From Gammaproteobacteria bacterium (GTDB lineage Bacteria; Pseudomonadota; Gammaproteobacteria; JAJPIJ01), in assembly GCA_022072255.1 (NCBI GenBank), contig JAJVHZ010000037.1:18162-82161 (forward strand): DNA of 64,000 bases, read 5' to 3'. A program made the position numbers and the translations under genes. Below, piece after piece: positions 7,884 through 18,580 of this stretch. The notes below the pieces were generated by a model, which did not search any database, was not told the DNA's origin, and saw only the letters and a program-made list of their open reading frames with translations. Every line of letters starts with the position of its first letter. Positions within the stretch are counted from its first letter, which is position 1.

Positions 7884-9398
7884 TCAGCCGAGAAACATCT
7901 GGTACGCGGGGTTGGCCGTCTCCTCGACGTGAACCATCCCCAGTCGGTCGAGAAATCCCTGGAACTCGGCCGTATCCCCCGGCGGCACCTGCATGCCCAT
8001 CAGCACGCGCCCGTAGGCGGCGCCGTGGTTGCGGTAGTGAAACAGGCTGATGTTCCATCGGCTGCCCAGCTCCCCGAGGAAATGCAGCAGCGCACCGCTG
8101 CGCTCCGGGAACTCGAACCGGAAGATGCGTTCGTGTTCGACAAAATTGCCGTGGCCGCCCACCATGTAGCGCACGTGCATCTTCGCCATGTCGTTCGCGG
8201 ACAGATCCGACACCTCGAAGCCCTTCTCGCGCAACGAATCGATGAGCTGGTCCTTCTCCTTCAGACCGTTGCGGACACGAACGCCCGCGAAGACGTGCGC
8301 GTGGCCCGGATCGGCGTAGCGGTAATTGAACTCGGTGATCTGGCGCGGCCCGAGCGCGTGGCAGAACGTGCGAAAGCTGCCCGGCCGCTCGGGTATCGTC
8401 ACGGCGATCAGCGCCTCGCGCTGCTCGCCCAGCTCGGCGAGCTCCGCGATATGCCGCAGCCGATCGAAATTGACGTTCGCACCGCTGAAGATCGCCACCA
8501 GCTGTTTGCCGCGCAGGCCATGCTTCGCGACGTACTGCTTGATACCGGCCAGCGCCAGCGCGCCGGCCGGCTCCGCGATCGCGCGGGTGTCCTCGAAGAT
8601 GTCCTTGATGGCGGCGCAGAGCTCGTCGTTGTTCACGAGCAACGAGTCATCCACCAGCTCGCGCGCGATACGGAAGGTCTCGCCGCCGATCTGGCGGACC
8701 GCGGCGCCGTCGGCGAAGATGCCGACCGACGGCAGCACGACCCGTTCGCCGGCCCGCAACGCCGAGTGCAGAGTCGGGGCCTCGTCGGATTCCACGGCGA
8801 TGATCCGGGTCCGCGGCGCGACCTCCTTGACGTATGCCGCCACGCCCGCGATGAGACCGCCGCCGCCGACGGGAACGAAGATCGCGTCGATATCCCGGGA
8901 GGACTGCCGGAGGATCTCCATGCCGACCGTACCCTGGCCGGCGATCACCAGAGGGTGGTCGTAAGGCGGGACGTAGGTCAGCCCGCGTTCGCGTTCCAGT
9001 TCATGGGCGTGCTCGCTCGCTTCGTCGTAGGTGTTCCCGTGCAGAACGATGTCCGCGCCGTGCCTGCGTACGGCGGTAACCTTGATTTCCGGCGTGGTCT
9101 TGGGCATCACGATGAGCGCCGGTATCCGCAGCCGGGCAGCCGCCAGCGCCACCCCTTGCGCGTGGTTGCCGGCGGATGCGGCGATGACACCGCGGCGGCG
9201 CTGTTCGGGGTCGAGCGAGCTAATGTGGTTGTAGGCGCCGCGCAGCTTGTAGGAGAACACCGGCTGCAGATCCTCGCGCTTGAGCCATACGGCGTTTTCC
9301 AGGCGTCGCGACACCTCGGGCATCGAATCGAGCGGCGTCTCGCGCGCCACGTCGTAGACCCGCGCGCGCAGTATCATCTTGAGGTAGTCTTCGAACAT
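7884..9398 (-). CDS. ilvA: Threonine ammonia-lyase, biosynthetic
   Basis: PLP enzyme that deaminates threonine to 2-oxobutanoate, the first step of isoleucine synthesis. The catalytic domain carries WLKREDLQPVFSYKLRGAYN (Schiff-base Lys in SYK), SAGNHAQG and GGGGLIAG. Two ACT-like regulatory modules follow (about residues 320-504; the starts are near PERPGSF and PERSGAL), giving feedback control by isoleucine. I chose the ATG at 9398 (504 residues), which aligns with the E. coli N-terminus at EDYLKMILRARVYD. The longer start at 9425 has GGAGGG directly against it. The gene is divergent from rpiA across a gap of about 47 bases. Confidence 0.96.
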   Translation of the reverse strand: MFEDYLKMILRARVYDVARETPLDSMPEVSRRLENAVWLKREDLQPVFSYKLRGAYNHISSLDPEQRRRGVIAASAGNHAQGVALAAARLRIPALIVMPKTTPEIKVTAVRRHGADIVLHGNTYDEASEHAHELERERGLTYVPPYDHPLVIAGQGTVGMEILRQSSRDIDAIFVPVGGGGLIAGVAAYVKEVAPRTRIIAVESDEAPTLHSALRAGERVVLPSVGIFADGAAVRQIGGETFRIARELVDDSLLVNNDELCAAIKDIFEDTRAIAEPAGALALAGIKQYVAKHGLRGKQLVAIFSGANVNFDRLRHIAELAELGEQREALIAVTIPERPGSFRTFCHALGPRQITEFNYRYADPGHAHVFAGVRVRNGLKEKDQLIDSLREKGFEVSDLSANDMAKMHVRYMVGGHGNFVEHERIFRFEFPERSGALLHFLGELGSRWNISLFHYRNHGAAYGRVLMGMQVPPGDTAEFQGFLDRLGMVHVEETANPAYQMFLG

Positions 9399-9445
9399 CG
9401 ACGGTAGAATAGCATTTAACCCCATCCCTCCGAGAAGGGCCGGCG

Positions 9446-10099
9446 ATGACCCAGGACGACAAGAAGCGGCATGTGGCCGAGGCGGCGTTGGCGTACGTCG
9501 AGGACGATGCCGTGATCGGGGTCGGCACCGGCAGCACGGTCGACTTCTTCATCGAGAAGCTTGCGGCGATCAGGGGGCGCATCGCCGGCGCGGTTTCCAG
9601 CTCCGAGGCCTCCACCGCCTTGCTGCAGAGGCACGGCATCCCGGTCGTGGAACTGAACAGTGCCGGCGACCTCGGCGTGTACATCGACGGCGCGGACGAG
9701 GCCACGCCTCAGCGCGCGCTCATCAAGGGCGGCGGCGGCGCGCTGACGCGCGAGAAGATCGTGGCTGCCGCCAGCCGCCGGTTCATCTGTCTCGTCGACG
9801 ACTCGAAAATGGTAGATGTCCTCGGCCGCTTCCCGCTGCCCGTGGAGGTGATACCGATGGCGCGCAGTTACGTTGGCCGGCAGCTCGTCAAGCTCGGCGG
9901 GCGGCCGGAGTTGCGCCTGGGAGTCACCACCGACAACGGCAACCTCATCATCGACCTGCATGGTCTGAAGATCCTCGAACCCGCGAAGCTCGAGGCCGAG
10001 ATCAATCAGATCGCCGGCGTGGTATGCAACGGAATCTTCGCCCGGCGCCCGGCTGACCTCCTCCTCGTCGGTCGCGACAACGGCGTCGAGAAGATATAG
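9446..10099 (+). CDS. rpiA: Ribose-5-phosphate isomerase A
   Basis: Interconverts ribose-5-phosphate and ribulose-5-phosphate in the non-oxidative pentose phosphate pathway. The 217 residues match the RpiA family. [17 protein letters not shown] forms the phosphate loop, YIDGADEA holds catalytic acids, and [12 protein letters not shown] holds the Lys/Glu catalytic region. It is divergent from ilvA, a common gammaproteobacterial pairing. TAGAAT at 9405-9410 resembles a -10 element but no -35 sits at good spacing. Confidence 0.97.
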   Translation: MTQDDKKRHVAEAALAYVEDDAVIGVGTGSTVDFFIEKLAAIRGRIAGAVSSSEASTALLQRHGIPVVELNSAGDLGVYIDGADEATPQRALIKGGGGALTREKIVAAASRRFICLVDDSKMVDVLGRFPLPVEVIPMARSYVGRQLVKLGGRPELRLGVTTDNGNLIIDLHGLKILEPAKLEAEINQIAGVVCNGIFARRPADLLLVGRDNGVEKI

Positions 10100-10125
10100 G
10101 CGAACCCCACACCCGGAGCCTCGCG

Positions 10126-10344
10126 ATGCCGGACCTGCCGCCCGTCTCCCGAATCCTCGTGGTTGCCGGTGCGCTGTTGATCGTGATCGGGCTGCTGTGG
10201 CCGGTTGTCGCCCGGCTGGGCCTGGGCAGACTGCCGGGCGACATCGTGATTGAACGCGAAGGTATGCGTATCCACCTCCCGCTGGTCACCGGTCTCATCC
10301 TGAGCGCGATCCTTTCGGTCCTGCTCTGGTTCTTCCGCCGCTGA
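10126..10344 (+). CDS. DUF2905 small membrane protein
   Basis: A 72-residue protein with two hydrophobic segments (about residues 9-29 and 50-69) flanking the conserved LGRLPGDIVIEREGMRIHLPL block that defines DUF2905. Function is unknown. It follows rpiA by 26 bases and may be co-transcribed with it. It converges on tatC with about 40 bases between. Confidence 0.85.
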   Translation: MPDLPPVSRILVVAGALLIVIGLLWPVVARLGLGRLPGDIVIEREGMRIHLPLVTGLILSAILSVLLWFFRR

Positions 10345-10385
10345 CGCCGTGCCCGGCGCCACCTGCGCGGCCTGCCCGCCGGGAC

Positions 10386-11165
10386 TCAACCGGCCGGGTG
10401 TATGCGCGGCGTGTCGGAGTCCTCCTCGCGCCTGGGCAGAAGGCCGGACACCCACACTCCTGTCTCGTAGAGCAACCACATCGGCACGGCCAGCAGCGCC
10501 TGAGAAACCACGTCCGGCGGCGTGAGGAACGCGCCGACCACGAAACACCCCACGATCACGTAGGGCCGCATCTCCTTCAGCTTGGCGCGCTCGATGACCC
10601 CGGCGCGCACCAGCAGCACCGTGGCCACCGGGATCTCGAATACCACGCCGAAGGCCACGAACATGGACAGTATGAAGTCGAGATAGCTGTTTATGTCGGT
10701 CATCACGGTGACCCCGGCAGGCGCCGTGCTGGTGAAGAATCCGAAGATGACAGGGAAAACCACGAAATAGGCGAACGCGGCTCCGCAGTAGAACAGCAGC
10801 GTGCTGGAAACGAGCACCGGCAATACCAGACGCTGCTCGGTCTGGTACAGGCCCGGCGCGATGAATCCCCACACCTGATAGAGGACATAAGGCAGCGCGA
10901 TGAACAACCCGAGCACGGCCACCAGTTTGAACGGCGCCATGAACGGCGCCGCCACACCGGTGGCGATCATCGTCGAATTCGGCGGCAGCAGTTTCATCAT
11001 CGGCTGCGCCATCAACGTGTAAATGTCGTTGGCGAAGAACGACAGGGCGACCACGATCACCAGCACCGCGAGCAGGCTGCGCATCAGGCGCGTGCGCAGT
11101 TCGACCAGATGCTCGATGAAGGTCTGCTCGCGATCGCCCGGGGGCGCCTGATGTTCGGATTCCAT
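10386..11165 (-). CDS. tatC: Sec-independent translocase subunit TatC
   Basis: A 259-residue polytopic inner-membrane protein that recognises twin-arginine signal peptides together with TatB. It has the six membrane spans of the family, the N-terminal EQTFIEHLVELRTRLMRSL signature with the conserved Glu, and the FAYFVVFP motif. It is last of tatA-tatB-tatC, downstream of the his genes, a common gammaproteobacterial arrangement. Confidence 0.97.
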   Translation of the reverse strand: MESEHQAPPGDREQTFIEHLVELRTRLMRSLLAVLVIVVALSFFANDIYTLMAQPMMKLLPPNSTMIATGVAAPFMAPFKLVAVLGLFIALPYVLYQVWGFIAPGLYQTEQRLVLPVLVSSTLLFYCGAAFAYFVVFPVIFGFFTSTAPAGVTVMTDINSYLDFILSMFVAFGVVFEIPVATVLLVRAGVIERAKLKEMRPYVIVGCFVVGAFLTPPDVVSQALLAVPMWLLYETGVWVSGLLPRREEDSDTPRIHPAG

Positions 11166-11197
11166 GACCAGTCAGCGGCAGCGCGGCGGGAAGCGGC

Positions 11198-11515
11198 TCA
11201 CGACTGTTTGGGTGGCGCGCTATCGGCAGCCGGCCGGTCGGCGAGCGCGGCCCCCTTGGGCGCGTCCGCCCTGGTCGCCTTCTCGATGTCGTTGGCGAGC
11301 GCGTTCAACGGTGCCTCCATCTTCTCGCGCGCCCGGCGCATCTCGTCGAACGCTATCTCCCGCTCGATCTCGCTGCGCACGTCGTTGACCTGGCGGCGGA
11401 TGCGTCCTATCCAGTACCCGGCACGGCGGGCGAATTGCGGCAGCTTCTCCGGCCCGAACACGACCAGCGCGATCACCGCGATGACCACCAACTCCCAGAA
11501 TCCTATGTCGAACAT
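11198..11515 (-). CDS. tatB: Sec-independent translocase subunit TatB
   Basis: A 105-residue protein read from the ATG at 11515, giving the classical MFDIGFWELVVIAVIALVVFGPEKLP start. It has one membrane helix, the FGPEKLP hinge, an amphipathic helix (RRQVNDVRSEIEREI) and a flexible polar tail. With TatC it forms the signal-peptide receptor. An upstream extension of the frame adds residues absent from TatB proteins, so I rejected it. Confidence 0.96.
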   Translation of the reverse strand: MFDIGFWELVVIAVIALVVFGPEKLPQFARRAGYWIGRIRRQVNDVRSEIEREIAFDEMRRAREKMEAPLNALANDIEKATRADAPKGAALADRPAADSAPPKQS

Positions 11516-11580
11516 GCGCGTGCAGGCGCGGGCGGAACGCGGGTGGGTCAACCGGGACGCCCGACGCGCCGGCCCGCCGC

Positions 11581-11796
11581 TCAGGACGGGGTCTTGTCGC
11601 CCTGCTTGACGCTGTCGCCTTCGATCACCCGATCGCCGGTGGCCTTCGAGGCATCCTCCTCACCCTCGCGCAGCGCCGAGCGAAAGCCCTTGATGGCGCT
11701 GCCGAGATCGCCACCCAGCGACTTGATCTTGCGGGTGCCGAACAACAGCACGACGATCGCAAGGATTAACAGTAACTCCCAGATTCCGAATCGCAT
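11581..11796 (-). CDS. tatA: Sec-independent translocase subunit TatA
   Basis: A 71-residue protein with one N-terminal membrane helix (residues 5-20), the FGTRKI hinge and the amphipathic helix [21 protein letters not shown]. It oligomerises to form the transport path for folded twin-arginine substrates. It starts about 70 bases after hisE and leads the tat group. Confidence 0.96.
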   Translation of the reverse strand: MRFGIWELLLILAIVVLLFGTRKIKSLGGDLGSAIKGFRSALREGEEDASKATGDRVIEGDSVKQGDKTPS

Positions 11797-11866
11797 TTTT
11801 CATCTTCCCGCCGGGGCCGGCCCGGCCGTTGCGTGTAAGCCGTCAGTAGCGGTGCCTGACCCGCCG

Positions 11867-12190
11867 TCATGCACCGGGCTCGCGGCTCGCCTTCTCCTCG
11901 AGCCCCGATGTGCCCGCGCGCCGCTTCAATTCCGCCAAGACCTCGGCGACGGGTATATCGAGGTGACTGAGCAGCACCATGCTGTGGAACCACAGGTCGG
12001 CGGTCTCTCGCACGACCTGCCGCGCGTCGCCACCCTTCGCTGCGACGACGGTCTCGGTAGCCTCCTCGCCTATCTTCTTCAGTATCGTGTCGAGGCCTCT
12101 GTGATACAAGCGGGCGACGTACGAGGTCTCCGGATCCGCGCTCTTGCGGGCCCGCAACACGTCATTCAGCTCGGCGAGCACGTCGCCCAC
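11867..12190 (-). CDS. hisE: Phosphoribosyl-ATP diphosphatase
   Basis: A 107-residue MazG-like pyrophosphohydrolase for the second step of histidine synthesis (PR-ATP to PR-AMP). The metal-binding signature [15 protein letters not shown] and the later [13 protein letters not shown] helix are present. It is a separate protein rather than a HisIE fusion. An exported SYLF gene ends one base before it, separating it from hisI. Confidence 0.96.
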   Translation of the reverse strand: MGDVLAELNDVLRARKSADPETSYVARLYHRGLDTILKKIGEEATETVVAAKGGDARQVVRETADLWFHSMVLLSHLDIPVAEVLAELKRRAGTSGLEEKASREPGA

Positions 12191-12191
12191 G

Positions 12192-12890
12192 TCAGCGGCC
12201 GGCGTACTTGGCGATGAGGGCCTTCAGCCGCGCCGCATCGGCCGGGTGCCGGGGCGCGCGATTCTCGAAGATCTCCCGCGGCGTGATGCCCTGTCTGCCG
12301 TAGTAGCTGGCGTTGGCGGCGTGGTCGATCTCCATCACCGAACCGTCGAGCGCAACGCCGGCGAACAGGCCGCGGCTGCGCGAATACGACAGGATCTCGG
12401 ATCGCAGCTGCACGTCGGTCGCGGCCTGCGCGTTGCGGCCCACCGGACCCGCCGCGACCGCGGCGTCGGCGCCCAGGGTGAACTTGCCGTTCACCAGGCT
12501 GTCCAGCCCACGGTAATTCTTGAACACGAGGATCACGTCGGTGGCCGAAGCGCCCGCCTGAAAGCCGACGCTGCCGCCGGCAAGGGTGAGGAACACCGGG
12601 TCGCTCCACTGGCGGCGCGCGCGGTCCCGGCGCATCACGATGCCCTTGCCGTAGCGGCCGCCGACGATGAATCCCGCCTTGATCACGCCCGGGACGATCG
12701 CGATCGCCTGCGCGTTGGCGAGCAGGCTGGGAGGAATGGCATTCTCCGGGATGGCCAGGATGTCCTCCATGACCTCGGTGGCCTCCTTGATCTTCACCCG
12801 CTGCTCCTCGGCCGCCGTCGCCTTGCCGATGTACCCGAACAACGACGCCAGCAGCAGCGTGTATCCGACGAAGACAGTGCGTTGTTTCAT
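12192..12890 (-). CDS. Exported SYLF (YSC84-like) domain protein inside the his operon
   Basis: A 232-residue protein with a signal peptide (residues 1-27, ending ATA-A). The body matches the SYLF/YSC84 lipid-binding fold: [41 protein letters not shown], and [19 protein letters not shown] near the C-terminus. Bacterial members are periplasmic and may contact phospholipid; their role is unclear. It sits between hisI (31 bases) and hisE (1 base), so it is co-transcribed with histidine genes although nothing suggests a histidine function. Assignment is good, reason for location unknown. Confidence 0.88.
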   Translation of the reverse strand: MKQRTVFVGYTLLLASLFGYIGKATAAEEQRVKIKEATEVMEDILAIPENAIPPSLLANAQAIAIVPGVIKAGFIVGGRYGKGIVMRRDRARRQWSDPVFLTLAGGSVGFQAGASATDVILVFKNYRGLDSLVNGKFTLGADAAVAAGPVGRNAQAATDVQLRSEILSYSRSRGLFAGVALDGSVMEIDHAANASYYGRQGITPREIFENRAPRHPADAARLKALIAKYAGR

Positions 12891-12921
12891 GTCTGAGTTG
12901 TCCTCCAGTCGTTGGCGGCCG

Positions 12922-13284
12922 TCACCCTGCGAGGACCGGCTCGACCTCGAGCCACTGATCGTCCTGCAGACGCTTGTAGAAACAACTGTGACGTCCGGTG
13001 TGGCACGCGATGCCATCCTTTTGATCCACAAGGAGAAGGATAACATCGTTGTCGCAATCCAGGCGAATCTCGCGCACCGTCTGCACGTGGCCGGACTCCT
13101 CGCCCTTGCGCCACAGCCTGCCTCGCGAGCGGGACCAGTAAACGGCCCTGCCCTCCGTCGCCGTCAGCGCCAGCGCCTCGCGATTCATCCAGGCCACCAT
13201 CAGCACCTTGCCCGTGCCGGCTTCCTGGGCGATCGCCGGAATGAGACCATCGACGGCCCAGTTAATTTCATCCAGCCAGTTCAC
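12922..13284 (-). CDS. hisI: Phosphoribosyl-AMP cyclohydrolase
   Basis: A 120-residue zinc enzyme that opens the adenine ring of PR-AMP in histidine synthesis. The GTG start at 13284 gives the typical N-terminus (M)[19 protein letters not shown]. Zinc and catalytic ligands are seen in [10 protein letters not shown] and [12 protein letters not shown], and the [17 protein letters not shown] signature is present. It follows hisF by 11 bases. Confidence 0.95.
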   Translation of the reverse strand: MNWLDEINWAVDGLIPAIAQEAGTGKVLMVAWMNREALALTATEGRAVYWSRSRGRLWRKGEESGHVQTVREIRLDCDNDVILLLVDQKDGIACHTGRHSCFYKRLQDDQWLEVEPVLAG

Positions 13285-13295
13285 GATCTGCGACC

Positions 13296-14069
<774 letters not shown>

Positions 14070-14075
14070 GGGAAT

Positions 14076-14825
14076 CTACTTCTTGCTGGCTATGGCGAGA
14101 GAATCCGCGAGCTTCTGCGCCTCGGCGAAGTCGATGCTGCCTTCGTATATGGCGCGTCCGGTAATCGCCGCGCAGATGCCTTCGCCCTCGACCTCGCAGA
14201 GTCTGCGTATGTCATCGAGGTTGGTCAGGCCGCCGGAGGCGATCACGGGTATCGCCAGTTCGCGGGCGAATGCCACCGTGGAATCGATGTTCACACCGTT
14301 CAGCATGCCGTCGCGGCTGATGTCCGTGTAGACGATGGCGCAGACACCGTCCTGCTCGAACTGCTGCGCGAGATCGACCGCGTCGTGACGGGCCAGCTTC
14401 GACCAGCCCTCGATTGCCACCTTGCCATCTTTCACATCCAGGCCGACGATGATGTGGCTGGGGAACTCCATGCAGACGTCGGCGACGAAGTGCGGTGCGG
14501 TGACGGCCTTGGTGCCGAGGATGACAAACGTGACGCCGGCGTCGAGATACTGCTGAATGGTGTCCTCGTCCCGGATGCCGCCGCCAACCTGGATCGGCAC
14601 CCCGGGGCACGCCTCGCAGATGCGGTGGACGAGCTCCGCGTTCACCGGGCGGCCTTTCGTCGCGCCATTCAGATCAACGATATGCAGCCGCCTGGCGCCG
14701 GCCTCCACCCATCGCCGGGCCATCGCGACCGGGTCCTCGGAATAGACCTTGTCATCGTCCATCCGACCCTGGCGAAGCCGGACGCATTTTCCGTCCTTGA
14801 TATCGATCGCAGGGATGAGAAGCAT
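14076..14825 (-). CDS. hisA: ProFAR isomerase
   Basis: A 249-residue barrel enzyme that isomerises ProFAR to PRFAR. The catalytic Asp8 in [19 protein letters not shown] and the second Asp in [12 protein letters not shown] are present, with [11 protein letters not shown] near the C-terminus. It is the first his gene here. The next gene upstream is polA, so the usual hisB-hisH partners are located elsewhere. Confidence 0.97.
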   Translation of the reverse strand: MLLIPAIDIKDGKCVRLRQGRMDDDKVYSEDPVAMARRWVEAGARRLHIVDLNGATKGRPVNAELVHRICEACPGVPIQVGGGIRDEDTIQQYLDAGVTFVILGTKAVTAPHFVADVCMEFPSHIIVGLDVKDGKVAIEGWSKLARHDAVDLAQQFEQDGVCAIVYTDISRDGMLNGVNIDSTVAFARELAIPVIASGGLTNLDDIRRLCEVEGEGICAAITGRAIYEGSIDFAEAQKLADSLAIASKK

Positions 14826-15008
14826 TCGGCTTGACGCAGCGGGAGAACGGTGCAGAGGCGACTTGCCGGGGTAGCGATGACGTACGGAGCGTCGTGAGGC
14901 TTCGGTTTCTTGAATGTTAGCACAGCGCCTGCGCCGGTTGTAGGTAGCGTTCTCACTTCGAAAATCCGGAGAATCCGAGGGCTGCGCGCGGGTCGAAACG
15001 CCGCTCCG

Positions 15009-17729
15009 TCAATGCGCCTCGTCCCAGTTGGCCCCGACTCCCAGATCGACCAGCAGCGGCACCGCGAGCGTCGCCGCCCCGCTCATCAGTTCCGGAACCC
15101 GCTCGCGCGCGGCATCCACCGCATCCTCGGCCACTTCCAGCACCAGCTCGTCGTGCACCTGCATGACGAGCCGCGCCCGCAACGCGCTGCCCTGCAGCCA
15201 CGAGTCGACAGCGATCATCGCCCGCTTGACGATATCGGCTGCCGAACCCTGCATCGGCGCATTGATAGCGGTCCGTTCGGCGTACTGGCGCCGCTGCATG
15301 TTTCGGGAGTTGATGTCAGGGAGGTGGAGGCGCCGCCCGAAGATGGTCTCCACGTAGCCGCGCTCGCGCGCCTCGGATCGGATCCGGTCCATGTATGCGC
15401 GTACACCGGGATAGCGCGAGAAATACAGATCGACGTACTGCTGCGCGGCGTTGCGCTCGATGCCGAGCTGGCGGGCCAGTCCGAAGGCCGACATGCCGTA
15501 GATGAGGCCGAAATTGATCGCCTTGGCGGCTCGCCGCTGATCCTCGCCGACCGCCGAGGGCGTCAGGCCGAACACCTCCGCTGCCGTGGCGCGGTGTATG
15601 TCCTCGCCGCGCGCAAACGCGCCGATGAGCCCTTCGTCTCCGGACAGATGGGCCATGATCCGCAGTTCAATCTGCGAGTAGTCGGCGGCCACGAGCCGGC
15701 AGCCCGGCGAGGCAACGAAGGCGCGGCGTATGCGCCGGCCTTCCTCGGTGCGTACCGGGATGTTCTGCAGGTTCGGATCCGAGGAGGAAAGCCGCCCGGT
15801 GGCCGCCACCGCCTGGTGGTAGCTCGTGTGCACGCGGCCGGTACGCGGATCGACCTGCTGCGGCAGCGTATCGGTATAGGTGGATTTCAGCTTGCTGTAG
15901 CTGCGATGCTCGAGGATGAGCGCCGGCAGGCGATAGGTTGCCGCCAGCTCCTGCAGCACCGATTCCGAGGTCGACGGCTGTCCGGTGGGCGTCTTTTCGA
16001 TGGGCGTGATGCCCATCTTCGCGAAGAGGATTGCCTGGATCTGCTTCGGCGAGCCGAGATTGAAGGGCTGCCCCGCCTCCTCGTGCGCCTCGCGCTCCAG
16101 CGCCGCGATGCGCTCACCGAGCGAGCGCGCCTGTTCCGCAAGCATTGCGGTATCGACGAGCACGCCGGCACGCTCCATCCGCGAAAGCACCGGCACCAGG
16201 GGGATTTCGATACTCTCGTACAGGTTGCGCAGGCCCGCGTCGGCCGACAGCCTGCGCCAGAATTCCTGGTGCAATTGCAGGCTCACGTCGGCGTCCTCGG
16301 CCGCATATTCGCTGGCCTGCGCCAGCGGCACCTGGTTGAAGGTCAGCTGATTCGCACCCTTGCCGGCGACATCCGCGAAGTGAATCGTTCGCCGCCCCAG
16401 GTACTTCAGTGCCAGGGAATCAAGATCATGCCGCGTGGCGGTGCTGTCGAGCACGTAGGACTCCAGCATCGAGTCGTGGCGGATGCCGCGCAGATCGACG
16501 CCGTGATTGGCCAGAACGTTGCGATCGTATTTCAGATTGTGGCCGAGCTTCGCCTTGTCGGGATCCTCGAGCAATGGCCGCAGCGCCTCGAGCACCGTAT
16601 CCGGCGCGAGCTGCTCCGGCGCCCCGGCGTAGTCATGGGCTACCGGGACATAGGCGGCCTCACCGGGCCGCACCGCGAACGACAGGCCCACCAGCCGCGC
16701 GCGCATGTAGTCGAGATCGGTGGTTTCGGTGTCGAACGCGAACAGCTCGGAGGCGCGCAGGCGCTCGAGCCATCGGTCCAGGTCCTCGCGGGTGAGTACG
16801 CACTCGTATGCCTTCCCGGCCTCCTGGTCGGTCCGCGGCGCAGCGACCGCCGCTACGGCGCCGCCCGCGCGCTCGGCCGCGAGCAACTCGTTCAGCCAGG
16901 CCTTGAACTCCAGCAGCCGGTACAGCGCCTTGAGCCCCTCGGTGTCGGCTGCCGCCGGCCGCAGGTCCCGCGGCCCGACCGTCAGCGGGACGTCGAGCTT
17001 CAGGGTCACCAGTCGCCGCGACAGCGGCAGCTGGTCGATGGCCGCACGCAGGTTCTCGCCGATCTTTCCCTTGATCTCGTCGGCCCGTGCGATGACCTCA
17101 TCGAGGCTGCCAAATTCGCCTATCCATTTCGCCGCCGTCTTCGGTCCGACCTTCTCCACCCCCGGCACGTTGTCGACGCTGTCGCCGATGAGCGTGAGGT
17201 AATCGACCATCTGTGCGGGCTCGACCCCGAACTTCGCCTTCACGCCGCCGGCATCGAGCGTGGTGTTATCCATGGTGTTCACGAGGGTGACCCGATCGCT
17301 GACCAGCTGGGCCATGTCCTTGTCACCGGTGGCGACGTAGGTGCGCAAGCCCATGTCCTCGGCTTGCCGCGCCAGCGTGCCGATGACGTCGTCGGCCTCC
17401 ACGCCCTCGGCCACCAGCAGAGGCAGACCCATCGCCCGCACCAGTGCGTGCAGCGGCTCGATCTGCGCCGCCAGCTCATCGGGCATGGGCGGACGGTGCG
17501 CCTTGTAATCGGCGAAGAGCTCGTCGCGGAAGGTTGGACCGCGCGCGTCGAAAACCACCGCGACATAGGCGGGCTGATAGTCCTTCATCAGGCGGCGCAG
17601 CATCGCGGCCACGCCGTGTATCGCGCCGGTGGGCTCCCCGCGGGAGGTGGTCAATGCCGGCAGGGCGTGAAAGGCGCGGTAGAGCCAGGAGGTGCCGTCG
17701 ACCAGCAGCAGCACGGGATCCATATTCAT
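15009..17729 (-). CDS. polA: DNA polymerase I
   Basis: A 906-residue enzyme for repair and Okazaki-fragment maturation. Residues 1-290 form the 5'-3' exonuclease (opening VLLLVDGTSWLYRAFHALP, with EADDVIGTLA). The middle holds the proofreading domain with intact acidic residues in FAFDTETTDLDYM. The polymerase domain has motif A DYSQIELRIMAHLSGDE, motif B RRAAKAINFGLIYGMS and motif C QVHDELVLEV. Because the D-x-E exonuclease motif is intact, proofreading should be active. It is divergent from the DUF2782 gene, a typical gammaproteobacterial neighbour. Confidence 0.98.
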   Translation of the reverse strand: MNMDPVLLLVDGTSWLYRAFHALPALTTSRGEPTGAIHGVAAMLRRLMKDYQPAYVAVVFDARGPTFRDELFADYKAHRPPMPDELAAQIEPLHALVRAMGLPLLVAEGVEADDVIGTLARQAEDMGLRTYVATGDKDMAQLVSDRVTLVNTMDNTTLDAGGVKAKFGVEPAQMVDYLTLIGDSVDNVPGVEKVGPKTAAKWIGEFGSLDEVIARADEIKGKIGENLRAAIDQLPLSRRLVTLKLDVPLTVGPRDLRPAAADTEGLKALYRLLEFKAWLNELLAAERAGGAVAAVAAPRTDQEAGKAYECVLTREDLDRWLERLRASELFAFDTETTDLDYMRARLVGLSFAVRPGEAAYVPVAHDYAGAPEQLAPDTVLEALRPLLEDPDKAKLGHNLKYDRNVLANHGVDLRGIRHDSMLESYVLDSTATRHDLDSLALKYLGRRTIHFADVAGKGANQLTFNQVPLAQASEYAAEDADVSLQLHQEFWRRLSADAGLRNLYESIEIPLVPVLSRMERAGVLVDTAMLAEQARSLGERIAALEREAHEEAGQPFNLGSPKQIQAILFAKMGITPIEKTPTGQPSTSESVLQELAATYRLPALILEHRSYSKLKSTYTDTLPQQVDPRTGRVHTSYHQAVAATGRLSSSDPNLQNIPVRTEEGRRIRRAFVASPGCRLVAADYSQIELRIMAHLSGDEGLIGAFARGEDIHRATAAEVFGLTPSAVGEDQRRAAKAINFGLIYGMSAFGLARQLGIERNAAQQYVDLYFSRYPGVRAYMDRIRSEARERGYVETIFGRRLHLPDINSRNMQRRQYAERTAINAPMQGSAADIVKRAMIAVDSWLQGSALRARLVMQVHDELVLEVAEDAVDAARERVPELMSGAATLAVPLLVDLGVGANWDEAH

Positions 17730-17918
17730 GCGGCGACGTCGCGATCGGCCTCACTCATGAGGGCTACGATAGCATTCGGCGGCCGGTGCGGTGCGTTGGA
17801 CAAAGCCCGGGAAGTAGTGGATGCTATTCGCACGCCCAAGGCGGCAACGACGGAGGTTCCTGCGGAACCTGCGCCCGCGGCAGGCTTCCAACTGATATCC
17901 CCGCGATCACAAAGACTT

Positions 17919-18272
17919 ATGATGTTCAGAGATGATGTCCTAGCCGTGTTCATCGCTGCGATCCTGACCGCGCCGGCCGCGTACTCGGCCGAGGAGCGCC
18001 TCGAGCAGATTCCTGAGGCGGCACCACCGCCGCCACCGCGCGTCCAGAGCGGGGAGGCCCTGGAGCCCGATGTCACCATTCGCGCCGGCAAGGAGGGCGA
18101 GGTCGAGGAATACCGCGTATCCGGCCGCCTCTACATGGTCAAGGTCACCCCGAAGATCGGCAAGCCATACTACCTCGTGGACTCGGACGGCGACGGCAAG
18201 CTCGAGTCCAGGATGAGCCACCTCGATTCGAATTTCGTCGTTCCGAGCTGGGTGATTTTCAGCTGGGACTGA
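17919..18272 (+). CDS. DUF2782 exported protein
   Basis: A 117-residue protein starting at tandem ATGs (17919 and 17922). It has a signal peptide (to about AYSA), a proline-rich stretch, then the DUF2782 core VSGRLYMVKVTPKIGKPYYLVDSDGDGKLE and a Trp-rich end. DSDGDGKLE looks like half of an EF-hand loop but lacks Glu at position 12. The family is usually found divergent from polA in gammaproteobacteria, as here. Function is unknown. Confidence 0.85.
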   Translation: MMFRDDVLAVFIAAILTAPAAYSAEERLEQIPEAAPPPPPRVQSGEALEPDVTIRAGKEGEVEEYRVSGRLYMVKVTPKIGKPYYLVDSDGDGKLESRMSHLDSNFVVPSWVIFSWD

Positions 18273-18580
18273 TCCCCACGGCGGCGGCCGAAGATGGTCG
18301 ACGCCACGCCTGGAAGCCCGGCTACGCCGCGAGCGTTCACGCCCGGCGGCGATCGTGCCGCTGCCTGCACGCACCTGCGCCACGCATGCGGATGAGCGCC
18401 GGCACAACCATCCCGTTTCGCTTTGCAGCATCCGCCCGCCCCTGCGATTTGCGCACAGGAGTCCGAGGCATCTCTTTACAAGCCGCAGCGTTTGGATTAA
18501 TTAGTTGCCCGCAATCTTCACTGTCGCAATTCTGGTGATCGATGCCCGGAAAGTTGCGGCGAAAGTGCGGGGGGCTGTGA
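18273..18580. other. Intergenic region downstream of the DUF2782 gene
   Basis: A 308-base gap before the small basic protein at 18581. I see no ORF with a ribosome-binding site, no strong hairpin and no clear promoter. Confidence 0.4.

Noticed and set aside
7413-9407. Plus-strand open frame of 664 codons opposite ilvA
   Set aside because: Shadow of ilvA and the aldolase gene, with no motifs and biased composition.
9379-9410. Sigma-70 promoter for rpiA (TTGAGG with TAGAAT)
   Set aside because: The spacing is 20 bases, too long for a convincing promoter.
14910-17918. Plus-strand open frame continuous with the DUF2782 gene
   Set aside because: Antisense to polA. Only the last 117 codons (from 17919) encode a recognisable protein with a signal peptide.
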